From the NCBI GenBank assembly GCA_020636075.1, contig JACJYO010000011.1, positions 1-64,000 of the forward strand: a stretch of 64,000 bases of DNA. Reading direction: 5' to 3'. The position numbers were made by a program, and so were the translations under genes. Below are positions 1 through 8,097 of this stretch, one piece after another. How positions within the stretch are numbered: position 1 is the first letter of the stretch; each line of letters opens with the position of its first letter. This DNA is from Lewinellaceae bacterium (GTDB lineage Bacteria > Bacteroidota > Bacteroidia > Chitinophagales > Saprospiraceae). A model generated the notes under the pieces. The model had not been told where the DNA came from. It did no database searches and saw only the letters and a list, made by a program, of their open reading frames with translations.

Positions 1-249
1 GTGACCATCAATGGCCTGAAAATGCGGAAAGAACCCAATTTGAAATCTGGCGTCGTCACACGCCTGAAACTGGACGAGGAGGTTTTCTTTTTGAATGAAA
101 AAAGCGAAAAACGGGATACGATCAATCTCGGCTATGAAACGGTCGCGGAATACTGGGTGAAAGTGCGCACCAAATCGGGCAAGGATGGCTGGGTGTTCGG
201 CGCCGGGGTGCACTACTTTAAGATGAAGCGGAAGGGGGTGATGGAGTGA
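1..249 (+). CDS. SH3-like domain protein, C-terminal part
   Basis: The frame is open from the first base and ends at TGA 247-249, so the 82 residues seen are probably the end of a longer protein that starts outside the window. The pattern (NGLKMRKEPN, a short turn, then WVKVRTKSGKDGWVFG) is that of a bacterial SH3 (SH3b/SH3_3) domain, a small beta-barrel usually found in exported or envelope proteins that bind cell wall or other proteins. No catalytic motif is visible. GTG at base 1 could be a start but nothing supports it. The domain call rests on the motif only. Confidence 0.55.
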   Translation: MTINGLKMRKEPNLKSGVVTRLKLDEEVFFLNEKSEKRDTINLGYETVAEYWVKVRTKSGKDGWVFGAGVHYFKMKRKGVME

Positions 250-252
250 TTT

Positions 253-300
253 GAGTGCGGAATGCGGAATGCGGAGTGCGGATTACGGAGTGCGGAGTGG
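253..300. repeat. Short degenerate tandem repeat (TGCGGA type)
   Basis: After the first gene there are about seven copies of a 7-8 base unit of the kind gagtgcgg/aatgcgg. The rest of 301-474 holds no convincing gene. A frame at 251-457 is open but has no recognisable protein features and mostly translates the repeat. Confidence 0.6.
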
Positions 301-474
301 TTCACCTTTTCGTAAACCGGCAAATGACGTAATGACGCCCAATTGGCTGTGCCGGCCATCAAAGCCAAGCCTTCGGCAAAATAAAAAAGATCAAAGTTTT
401 CCATGTTTCTGGTCAGGTTTTTGCTTAAGTCGCCCTCTTTGTAGAGGTGTTACTTAATTATTTTTTACAAAAAA

Positions 475-505
475 TTTGATATTTCGCAAATGGCACCTAA
501 TTTTG
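475..505 (+). promoter_or_regulatory. Bacteroidota-type promoter for the restriction operon
   Basis: TTTG (475-478) is followed after 19 bases by TAATTTTG (498-505), which fits the Bacteroidota vegetative promoter TTTG-N19-TAnnTTTG. It lies just ahead of the first gene of the restriction-modification cluster. If it is used, transcription starts near 512 and translation of the following gene must start downstream, which argues against the TTG at 476. Confidence 0.5.
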
Positions 506-529
506 TACCGTCATTACTTCCGAATAAAT

Positions 530-1087
530 TTGAATTTGACAATTAAGCATATCGCAACCATTCAAACCGGCCTTTTTGCAAAGCCCATTGCAAAAGGCGA
601 CGTGGTGTATTTGCAATCCAAGCATTTTGACGAACATGGCGTGCTTCACCGCGCGTTACACCCGGACCTGACTTTTGACAACATCACCGAAAAGCACTTG
701 CTCAAACCCGGCGACGTATTGTTTGCAGCCAAGGGAACAAAAAACTTTGCGGCCGTATTCGAAAACCACAACCCGGCTTCGGTAGCGTCCACTTCATTTT
801 TTGTGCTACGATTAACAGGCAATTTGGTGCTGCCGGAATTCCTGGCCTGGTTTCTTAATAATGCAAACACCCAGGAGTTTTTAAAAGCAAATGCACGGGG
901 AACCGGAATCCCGTCCATTCGAAAATCAGTATTGGAGGAATTAGAGATTCCTGTACCGTCGATTGAAAAACAACGGCTGGTAGTCCAGGTAGCAGCGCTG
1001 GCATTGAAAGAAGCAACGTTAAGAACCGACATCCTCAACCACCGGAAAAAATTAAGCGAACAACAACTAATCAACGCGATAAAATAA
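530..1087 (+). CDS. Half-size type I restriction specificity subunit (HsdS-like)
   Basis: About 185 residues with one target-recognition domain of the methylase_S type: an IATIQTG opening, a GDVLFAAKG motif in the middle, SIRKSVLEELEIPVPS near the end, then a helical tail typical of the S-subunit spacer. Normal HsdS has two such units (400-450 residues); this has one. The frame contains no ATG at all; TTG codons at 476, 530 and 536 are the possible starts. 530 is chosen because a promoter -10 box lies at 498-505. The gene is followed after 4 bases by hsdM, so it should be co-transcribed. Half-size S proteins in other systems can pair to form a full S subunit; that this one does so is inference. 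Confidence 0.7.
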   Translation: MNLTIKHIATIQTGLFAKPIAKGDVVYLQSKHFDEHGVLHRALHPDLTFDNITEKHLLKPGDVLFAAKGTKNFAAVFENHNPASVASTSFFVLRLTGNLVLPEFLAWFLNNANTQEFLKANARGTGIPSIRKSVLEELEIPVPSIEKQRLVVQVAALALKEATLRTDILNHRKKLSEQQLINAIK

Positions 1088-1091
1088 AACC

Positions 1092-2654
1092 ATGTCAAAT
1101 AAGATCACACAAAAAGACATCAACGATGCTGTTTGGAAAGCCTGCGACACCTTCAGAGGAAGCATTGATCCAAGCGTTTACAAAGATTATGTGCTAACCA
1201 TGCTTTTTCTCAAATACCTCAGCGATGTACATGATGACAAGTATGAAGTGCACCTGAAAAAGTACAATGGCGATAAAGAACGGGCAGATCGCGCCATGAA
1301 GCATGAACGCTTTGTCGTGCCGGAGCACAGCCATTTCAAATACCTGTACGACCACCGGAATGAAGCCAATATTGGCGAACTGATCAATATCGCCTTGACG
1401 GACCTAGAAGAAGCCAACCGGGAAAAACTTTACAGCGAAGATGGTGCAGGCATTTTCCAAAATATTGACTTCAACAGTAGCAAACTGGGCGAACCAAAGG
1501 ACAAAAATACCCGGCTGAAAAACCTGCTGCTTGACTTCAACAAGGAAGCGCTGGACTTGCGGCCATCCCATTTGGACGGCGTGGACATCATCGGCGGTGC
1601 CTATATGTTCCTGATTGAAAATTTTGCCAGCGATGCCGGTAAAAAGGCAGGCGAATTTTTCACGCCCAAAGAAGTTTCTGCCCTCATCGCCAAACTCACC
1701 AAATCAAAACCCGGTTCCCGAATTTGCGACCCCACCTGCGGCTCTGCATCGCTGTTGATTAAGGCCGGCGAGGAAGTAGGCTCCGATAACTTTTCACTGT
1801 ACGGACAGGAAGCCAATGGCAGCACCTGGGCACTGGCAGTGATGAATATGTTTTTGCACGGCTTTGACAATGCCACCATCCGTTGGGGCGATACCATCCG
1901 CAACCCCAAACTAAAGGAAGGCGATACCCTTATGAAATTCGATACTGTAGTAGCCAATCCGCCTTTTTCACTGGATAAGTGGGGCAAAGTGGAGGACAAA
2001 GATGGCGACAAAACCACCGTCAGCTACGACCCCGAAAGCGATATGTACAACCGCTTTTGGCGGGGCGTGCCGCCCAAAAGCAAAGGCGATTGGGCGTTTA
2101 TCAGCCACATGATCGAAACGCTGAACGAACAAGGCAAAGCCGGCGTGGTGGTGCCGCACGGCGTGCTGTTCCGGGGCGCCAGCGAAGGCAGAATTCGGCA
2201 GCGTACCATCGAAGAAAACTTGCTGGAAGCAGTGATCGGGCTGCCTGCCAACCTGTTTTTCGGAACGGGTATTCCGGCTGCCATTTTGATTTTCAACAAA
2301 GCCAAAACCAGCAACAACGTCCTGTTTATCGATGCCAGTAAGGAATTTGAATCGGCCAAAAACCAAAACAAACTCCGCGAAACCGATATCAATCATATCG
2401 TTACGACCTATCGCGACTTTACAGCCGGAAAACTGCAACCCGGCATCGCAGAAGACAAATTCAGCTACGTAGCCACATTTGCTGAAATACAGGAAAACGA
2501 TTTTAACCTGAACATCCCCCGTTACGTGGACACCTTCGAAGAAGAACCGGAAGTAGACATTGCTGCCGTGCAAAAGGAGATTGAACAACTGGAGGCAGAC
2601 CTAAAAAGCGTGCAGGCGGAAATGGATAAATACCTTAAAGAACTTATGCAGTAA
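1092..2654 (+). CDS. hsdM: Type I restriction-modification N6-adenine methylase, M subunit
   Basis: 520 residues. An HsdM N-terminal helical domain occupies about residues 1-150. The methylase core follows: the AdoMet-binding loop DPTCGSASLL near residue 213 and the catalytic NPPF motif near 288, the N6-adenine amino-methylase signature. The C-terminal helical segment (about 480-520) would contact the S subunit. The M subunit transfers methyl groups to adenines in the asymmetric site chosen by HsdS and also forms part of the restriction complex. Its start is 4 bases after the half-size S gene and its stop is 3 bases before the KilA-N gene. Length and motifs are complete, so modification activity is expected if an S subunit is available. 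Confidence 0.95.
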   Translation: MSNKITQKDINDAVWKACDTFRGSIDPSVYKDYVLTMLFLKYLSDVHDDKYEVHLKKYNGDKERADRAMKHERFVVPEHSHFKYLYDHRNEANIGELINIALTDLEEANREKLYSEDGAGIFQNIDFNSSKLGEPKDKNTRLKNLLLDFNKEALDLRPSHLDGVDIIGGAYMFLIENFASDAGKKAGEFFTPKEVSALIAKLTKSKPGSRICDPTCGSASLLIKAGEEVGSDNFSLYGQEANGSTWALAVMNMFLHGFDNATIRWGDTIRNPKLKEGDTLMKFDTVVANPPFSLDKWGKVEDKDGDKTTVSYDPESDMYNRFWRGVPPKSKGDWAFISHMIETLNEQGKAGVVVPHGVLFRGASEGRIRQRTIEENLLEAVIGLPANLFFGTGIPAAILIFNKAKTSNNVLFIDASKEFESAKNQNKLRETDINHIVTTYRDFTAGKLQPGIAEDKFSYVATFAEIQENDFNLNIPRYVDTFEEEPEVDIAAVQKEIEQLEADLKSVQAEMDKYLKELMQ

Positions 2655-2657
2655 AAT

Positions 2658-3503
2658 ATGGCAAAGGCAAAAGCGAAAAAAACAACCATTAATGTCCAAG
2701 GGCTGGCAGTTACCATTATTAGCCAGTCGCAAGATGATTTTATTTCAATAACGGACATTGCCCGCCATAAAGATGCAGAGCGGAGCGACTACATCCTTCA
2801 AAACTGGCTGCGCAACCGCAGTACGATTGAATTTATTGGGCTATGGGAGCAATTGCATAACCCGAGTTTCAATTCCATCGAATTCGATGGAATTAAAAAT
2901 CAGGCCGGCTCAAACAGTTTTTCATTGACTCCTAAACGGTGGATTGAATCTACCAATGCTGTTGGAATTATTTCAAAAACAGGGCGCTATGGCGGTACCT
3001 ATGCTCACCGGGACATTGCCTTTGAGTTTGCCTCCTGGATCAGTGCCGAGTTTAAACTGTACCTGATTGTTGAATTCCAACGCCTCAAAGAAGACGAAAA
3101 CCGCAGACTGTCTCTCGAATGGAACCTGAACCGCACCCTGGCCAAAATCAACTACCGCATCCATACCGATGCCATTAAGGAAAACATCATTCCACCCAGT
3201 ATTTCCCGGGAACAGCAACAACACATCTATGCCACCGAAGCCGATGTGCTGAACGTGGCCCTTTTCGGCAAAACCGCCCAGCAATGGCGCAAGGAAAACC
3301 CCGGCAAAGAAGGAAATATCCGCGACTACAGCACCCTGGAGCAACTGCTCGTACTCGCCAACCTCGAAAGCATGAATGCCGAGTTTATCCGCATGGAACT
3401 GCCGCAGGGGGAGCGACTGCGAAATCTTAATGCTATTGCTATACAGCAACTGAGGTCGTTGGTGGGGAATACAAATCTTAAAAAGTTGGGCGATGGAACA
3501 TAG
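2658..3503 (+). CDS. KilA-N domain protein
   Basis: 281 residues. A lysine-rich start (MAKAKAKKTT) leads into a KilA-N DNA-binding fold: SITDIARHKDAERSDYILQN near residues 30-50, and the GRYGGTYAHRDIAFEFASW block near 110-130 that marks this family. The remaining half is helical with no known catalytic motif. KilA-N domains are best known from phage and large DNA viruses. Here the gene sits between hsdM and hsdS with a 3-base gap before it and an 11-base overlap with the next gene, so it is part of the restriction operon. Its job is not known; a DNA-binding or regulatory accessory is the natural inference. Confidence 0.8.
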   Translation: MAKAKAKKTTINVQGLAVTIISQSQDDFISITDIARHKDAERSDYILQNWLRNRSTIEFIGLWEQLHNPSFNSIEFDGIKNQAGSNSFSLTPKRWIESTNAVGIISKTGRYGGTYAHRDIAFEFASWISAEFKLYLIVEFQRLKEDENRRLSLEWNLNRTLAKINYRIHTDAIKENIIPPSISREQQQHIYATEADVLNVALFGKTAQQWRKENPGKEGNIRDYSTLEQLLVLANLESMNAEFIRMELPQGERLRNLNAIAIQQLRSLVGNTNLKKLGDGT

Positions 3504-3934
3504 TCCGAACCATGAATTGCCTGATTTTCATGATGGACATGATTTTGACAATACAAATCAAAACAAGCACATGAATCCAAAAAAGTATAGAGCAAATAAA
3601 TGGAAGATCCCGGAGGATTGGGAGGTGAAGAAATTAGAGGAAGTAGCGTCTATTCAAACAGGGATTCAAAAAGGAGCAAAAAAAAATGGTGAAACAATCA
3701 GATTGCCCTACTTGCGAGTAGCAAACGTCCAGGAAGACTCCTTGAATTTAGTTGAAATTAAGGAAATTGATGTCCCAATTGAAAAGGTAGAAAGGTATTT
3801 GTTGAAAAGAGGAGACGTATTAATGACGGAAGGTGGTGATTTCGATAAGTTGGGGCGAGGAACTATTTGGAATAATGAAATCAAACGCTGTGTGCATCAA
3901 AACCACATTTTTGTTGTCAGACCTGATCCGCGCA

Positions 3935-3942
3935 GACTTACT
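3935..3942. repeat. Target site duplication, left copy
   Basis: gacttact immediately before the left inverted repeat, identical to 5339-5346. The bases on the outer sides differ, so the duplication is exactly 8 bp. Confidence 0.9.
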
Positions 3943-3983
3943 GAGACTGTTCATTAAAGTGTGTCTGCTTAACTTAACGCATT

Positions 3984-5234
3984 ATGGCAAAGAAGAAAAA
4001 GAAAGAGACACTTGAGGACTTAATCCCGGATGCCAATCTACGCGATCGCATGGTAGAACACTTGTATTCAAAAAAGCCTTTGCTGAGTGAAGGTAGTGTA
4101 TTTAGTGAGTTACTCCAATCGATGGTGAACAAGATGTTGGATGGTGAGGCTACCGATTTTCTGGATGAAGAACGCGCCTCGGGTCAGGAGAACAAGCGCA
4201 ACGGCTACACGTCAAAGCAGGTATTGTCTGCTGCGGGACCGCTATCGATCCGGACACCTCGGGACCGCAATGGGGACTTTGAGCCTGAGTTGTTAGAAAA
4301 GGGTCAGCGGGAGTTGTCCAGTGGAGTAGACGAGCAAATTATCGCTTTATATGCTCAGGGCAATTCCGTAGAGGATGTACGTCGATTGTTAGCCAAGTTA
4401 TACGGTATATCGGTTTCTGCGGGCAAGATTTCCGCCATTACGGACAAAGTGCTTCCGGAAATACAGTCCTGGCGCAGCCGTCGTTTGCGCTCGATGTATG
4501 CGATCATCTATTTGGATGCGGTGCATTTTAAGGTGCGCTACGAAGGGCAATACACTAGTCGGGCATTCTACACGGTGTACGGGATTGATGCGGAGGGTCA
4601 GCGCGACTTGTTGGGCCTGTATATCAATGAAAATGAGGGTGCTAGCCGCTGGGGTCTGGTTTTGAAGATTTAAAAAGAACGGGGCGTGGAAGATGTATTG
4701 GTCTTCTGTACGGACGATTTGGCCGGCTTTAGCGAAGCCATTTCAGAGGTTTACCCCTGGCAATTATCCAGAAGTGTATCGTGCATAAAGTGCGTAGTTC
4801 TACCCGCTTTGTCGACGACAAGGATCTCAAATCGGTACGCAAGGGTTTACGCACCGTTTACACGGCGCTCTCAGGGAAGCAGCCAGAACCGCACTGGAGG
4901 CATTTGCAGTAGCCTGGGGTGGCAAATATGGCAGTTTGGTAGACAGTTGGGAAAGGGATTGGGAAGAGTTGATGGCCTTTATGGATTACCCCAAGGATTT
5001 GCGTCGAATGATCTATACGACCAACCCTGTCGAGGCATTGCACCGCATTATTCGCAAACTCATTAAGGGCAAAGCAGCATGGGTCTCAGACACCGCACTC
5101 ATTAAGCAAATCTATCTTTGCTTGATGCACAATGAGAAGTCCTGGAAAGGAATGCTTTGGGATGGAAATCCATCCAAAGAGAACTGATCCAGATGTACGG
5201 AGAACGGTATTCCAGGCACCTGGTAGAAAAATAA
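3984..5234 (+). pseudogene. IS256-family (mutator type) transposase, frameshifted
   Basis: Read through its frame breaks, this encodes about 410 residues, the usual IS256 transposase length. The three catalytic acidic residues can be placed: D in IIYLDAVHFKVRY, D in VFCTDDLAGF, and E in YTTNPVEALHR. A stop at 4671-4673 (LKI-stop instead of the expected EDLKE) and frame changes near 4757 (VYP), 4870 (TALS/REAA) and 5153 (SWKG/NALGW) break the frame. Several of these fit a single base missing from a short homopolymer. As read the element cannot make an intact transposase. Either it is decayed or the sequence has read errors here. Confidence 0.85.
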
Positions 5235-5240
5235 ATGAGC

Positions 5241-5288
5241 GCGCTTCGCGCCGCTTTCCGGCCTACGGCCTCAAGCGGCGCGAAGCGC
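5241..5288. terminator. Perfect 16-bp stem-loop inside the IS element
   Basis: gcgcttcgcgccgctt (5241-5256) is the exact reverse complement of 5273-5288, with a 16-base loop holding a smaller ggcc-tac-ggcc palindrome. It lies 6 bases past the transposase stop and about 25 bases before the right inverted repeat. A transcription stop or a nested REP-like repeat are both possible. No T-run follows directly. Confidence 0.55.
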
Positions 5289-5338
5289 CAAGATTGAAAT
5301 TAATTTTTAACCTCAGACACACTTAATTGAACTATCCC

Positions 5339-5346
5339 GACTTACT
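5339..5346. repeat. Target site duplication, right copy
   Basis: gacttact immediately after the right inverted repeat. Together with the left copy it fixes both ends of the insertion and the reading frame of the original hsdS. Confidence 0.9.
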
Positions 5347-6207
5347 CCGTATTTTCTCAATTTATTGACGAGCAGTGAGAGAGGGAGACAATATTTTATT
5401 TCTTGCTCAAAACAAAGTACAAACTTAGCAAGTATTAACTCTAGCCAGTTAAAGCAATTCCCTATCCCACTCCCACCCCTCCCCGAACAACGCGCCATAG
5501 CCCAAATCCTCACCACCTGGGACACCGCCATCCAAAAAACCGAACAACTCATAGCCCAAAAAGAACAGCGCAAAAAATGGCTGATGCAGCAGCTGCTTAC
5601 GGGGAAAAAGCGGTTGGCGGGGTTTGGTGGAGCGTGGAAAAACTTCGGTGCCGGAGAAATATTTAAAAGTGTGTCTGTCAAAGGATTTGATAATGAGGAA
5701 CTATTATCAGCAACTCAAGACCGTGGCATTATTCCAAGAAGCTTATTAGAGGCTAGAGTAACTATGCCAATGGGGGATACCAAGTCTTTCAAGTTGGTTG
5801 AAAAAGGCAATTTTGTAATTAGCTTACGTTCCTTTCAAGGAGGTTTAGAATATTCAAACTATAGAGGCATTGTAAGTCCTGCTTACACTGTTCTAAAGTC
5901 TAAAAAGAATATTAGTAATGAATTCTACAAGCATTATTTCAAATGCTACGATTTTATTGGTCATTTGGCCATCGCTGTTATTGGAATTCGAGAGGGAAAG
6001 CAAATTAGTTACGAAGATTTTTGCACCGTAAAAGTGCCTTACCCTTCTCTCGAAGAACAAACCGCCATTGCTCAAGTCCTCCAAGCGGCCGACAAAGAAA
6101 TACAGCTGCTAAAAGCAAAATCAGAAAAGCTGCGGGAGCAGAAGAAGGGGTTGATGCAGGTGTTGCTGACGGGGAAGAAAAGGTTGAACATTTTAAAGTA
6201 TTGACCG

Positions 6208-7890
6208 ATGCAAGAACATGAATTGCAAGAGTTATTGGCAGACCTTTTAACGGAGGGCAAAGAGCAGACATGGCTTGAATTTAAGACTAATGTGGCTCAA
6301 CAAAAGGCAAGTCTTACCCCCGAAGGAATAGGCGAGTACATTTCTGCCCTGTCAAATGGAGCATGCATTAGCAACAAGGATTTCGGATATCTAGTACTGG
6401 GTATTCAGGACCAGACACATGCGGTGGTAGGTACCAATTTTAAGCCTTATCAATACAAGATCGGCAATCAGGATTTTGAATTGTGGTTACGAACTTTGCT
6501 TTATCCGAAAATTAATTTTGAAATCTTTGAGTTTGCTTTTCAGGACAGGCCTATAGTCTTGTTTCGAATTCCCGCGGCTAAAGCAGAGCCCGTTAATTTT
6601 CAGAAAAAACCTTTTATACGTATCAACAGCCAGAAAACCGATTTGCGTAACCATCCGAATTATGTAAGGCAGATATATAATTCACAGGACGATTGGAGCG
6701 CTGCCATTGTACCCGGCGCCGCTATACGTGATTTAGATGGAGCCGCTATTCAACTGGCACGCTTAAACTTCAAAAACAAGTTTCCGGAGAAAGCAACAGA
6801 AGTTGATGGCTGGGATGACAGCACCTTTTTAAACAAGGCGAAAATCACCATCAAAGGAAAAATTACCCGAACGGCCATCATACTCTTGGGAAAAGAGGAA
6901 TCGGAACATTTTATCAACCCTGCTGAAGCGAAAGTCCGCTGGTTGCTCAAAGACATCAAAGGCAATGATAAGGATTATGCCATATTCTGTTGCCCCCTGT
7001 TGTTGGCGGTCGATAAGGTGTATGCCAAGATACGCAATCTCAAATACCGCTACATCAAAGACGGTACATTGTTCCCGGATGAAGTAAACCAATACGAACC
7101 TTACACTATCCGCGAAGCGTTGAACAATTGTATCGCCCACCAAGATTATACCAAACACGGCCGTATTAATGTGGTGGAGATGGATGACCAGTTGATCTTT
7201 ACCAACCTGGGCTCATTTATCCCGGGCAGCGTAGAAAAGGTGGTAAAAGAAGACGCCCCGGAAGAGCATTACAGAAACCGGTTTTTAGCCACTGCCATGT
7301 TTAACCTGAAAATGGTCGATACGGTGGGTGGTGGGATCAGGAAGATGTTTAACTTCCAACGGGAACGCTTTTTCCCTATGCCCGACTATGATTTGTCGGA
7401 AGGCAAGGTGAAAGTGACTATTAGCGGGAAGGTATTGGATATGGAATATGCCCGGCTGCTGTCGAGGAATAAAGACCTTACCCTGGAAGAGATTATCATG
7501 CTGGACAAAGTGCAGAAAAAGCAAGCCTTAAGCCCAACTGAAGAAAAGCACTTGAGAACTCAAAAGTTGATTGAAGGAAGGAAACCGAACTACTACATAG
7601 GTATTAATGTGGCTCAAAAAACAGGGCAAAAAGCCACGTACTCTAAAAACAAAGCTTTTGATAAGAGATATTACCTGGATTTAATTGAGAAAGCTATCAG
7701 AGAGCATGGCAGTGTAGACCGTAAGGATATAGATGAATTGCTTTGGAATAAATTACCTGACTGGATGAATGAGGAACAAAAGAAGAATAAGGTTACTAAT
7801 CTTATCGCTGAACTTAGGAGGCATAAAGTAATTATCAATTTAGGCTCGGATACTAAGCCCAATTGGGTGTTGCATAGGCCCGGTGATTAA
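6208..7890 (+). CDS. AlbA_2/Schlafen-type ATP-binding regulator
   Basis: 560 residues. The N-terminal domain (about 15-140), with EQTWLEFKTNV and FGYLVLGIQDQ, is the AlbA_2 putative nucleic-acid-binding fold related to Schlafen core domains. The middle (about 295-400), with REALNNCIAHQDYTKHGRI and NLGSFIPGSVE, is the GHKL-like ATPase module of RecG-related regulators (HATPase_c_4). The C-terminal part has winged-helix-like segments, the last near DRKDIDELLWNKLPDWM. It begins 3 bases after hsdS and is co-oriented with hsdR. Such proteins are frequent in type I restriction loci and defence islands, where they are thought to regulate or to target nucleic acid; the role here is inferred. Confidence 0.82.
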   Translation: MQEHELQELLADLLTEGKEQTWLEFKTNVAQQKASLTPEGIGEYISALSNGACISNKDFGYLVLGIQDQTHAVVGTNFKPYQYKIGNQDFELWLRTLLYPKINFEIFEFAFQDRPIVLFRIPAAKAEPVNFQKKPFIRINSQKTDLRNHPNYVRQIYNSQDDWSAAIVPGAAIRDLDGAAIQLARLNFKNKFPEKATEVDGWDDSTFLNKAKITIKGKITRTAIILLGKEESEHFINPAEAKVRWLLKDIKGNDKDYAIFCCPLLLAVDKVYAKIRNLKYRYIKDGTLFPDEVNQYEPYTIREALNNCIAHQDYTKHGRINVVEMDDQLIFTNLGSFIPGSVEKVVKEDAPEEHYRNRFLATAMFNLKMVDTVGGGIRKMFNFQRERFFPMPDYDLSEGKVKVTISGKVLDMEYARLLSRNKDLTLEEIIMLDKVQKKQALSPTEEKHLRTQKLIEGRKPNYYIGINVAQKTGQKATYSKNKAFDKRYYLDLIEKAIREHGSVDRKDIDELLWNKLPDWMNEEQKKNKVTNLIAELRRHKVIINLGSDTKPNWVLHRPGD

Positions 7891-7895
7891 AGAAC

Positions 7896-7939
7896 TTACA
7901 AGAGAGTTACAAGAGAATTACAAGAGAGTTACAAGAGAA
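7896..7939. repeat. 11-bp direct tandem repeat, four copies
   Basis: ttacaagagag and ttacaagagaa alternate twice without any other change. The array starts 5 bases after the stop codon of the AlbA_2 gene. It has no spacers, so it is not a CRISPR. Because 11 is not a multiple of 3, copy-number slippage would shift any frame running through it, but the stop codon comes before it. Confidence 0.85.
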
Positions 7940-8003
7940 TATGATTGGTTTTGCAACTGCCGGTGGCAATTATGATGATTTCCAGCGGATGACAAGGTGG
8001 TGT

Positions 8004-8055
8004 TCATGTAAAGAAAACCGCCATTTTCTTTACATGACAACCGCCTCATGTAAAG
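8004..8055. promoter_or_regulatory. Palindromic operator-like site with three half-sites, upstream of hsdR
   Basis: tcatgtaaagaaaa (8004-8017) is followed after 6 bases by its exact reverse complement (8024-8037), and a third copy of tcatgtaaag follows in direct orientation at 8046-8055. The three half-sites therefore alternate in direction and end 42 bases before the hsdR start. This is the layout of a dimeric regulator site, or a stem-loop in the mRNA leader. Possible binders encoded nearby are the KilA-N and AlbA_2 proteins (inference). Confidence 0.5.
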
Positions 8056-8097
8056 ATTCTTATATCGAAGTATGGATTCTACAAAATAAGATTCGCC

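Larger units (their letters stand above)
3943..5338 (+). mobile_element. IS256-family insertion sequence, 1,396 bp
   Basis: The ends are imperfect inverted repeats of about 25 bases. The left end begins gagactgttcattaaagt; the right end, read in reverse complement, begins gggatagttcaattaagt; both continue gtgtctg. They are flanked by identical 8-base copies of gacttact, the target duplication expected of the IS256 group (8-9 bp). Inside is a mutator-type transposase reading frame broken by indels. The element lies in the same orientation as the hsdS gene it interrupts. Confidence 0.92.
3493..6204 (+). pseudogene. hsdS: Full-size HsdS split by an IS element
   Basis: The N-terminal piece (3493-3942) begins a first recognition domain (VASIQTGIQKGAKKNGETIR). 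The C-terminal piece (5347-6204) contains the first conserved spacer (PIPLPPLPEQRAIAQIL), a second recognition domain, and the second spacer (SLEEQTAIAQVLQAADKEI). Removing the insertion and one copy of the 8-bp target joins the codons ...RRLT-PYFLNLLTSS... in frame, giving one two-domain S subunit of about 435 residues, normal for HsdS. If translation starts at the ATG at 3571 the product is about 409 residues. In the present form a stop inside the insertion (3955-3957) ends translation after about 154 residues. It overlaps the KilA-N gene by 11 bases and is followed after 3 bases by the AlbA_2 gene. Confidence 0.88.

Noticed and set aside
476..529. Extending the half-size hsdS to the TTG at 476
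   Set aside because: The stretch contains a good promoter -10 box at 498-505 and its translation (IFRKWHLILYRHYFRIN) is unlike the start of S subunits.
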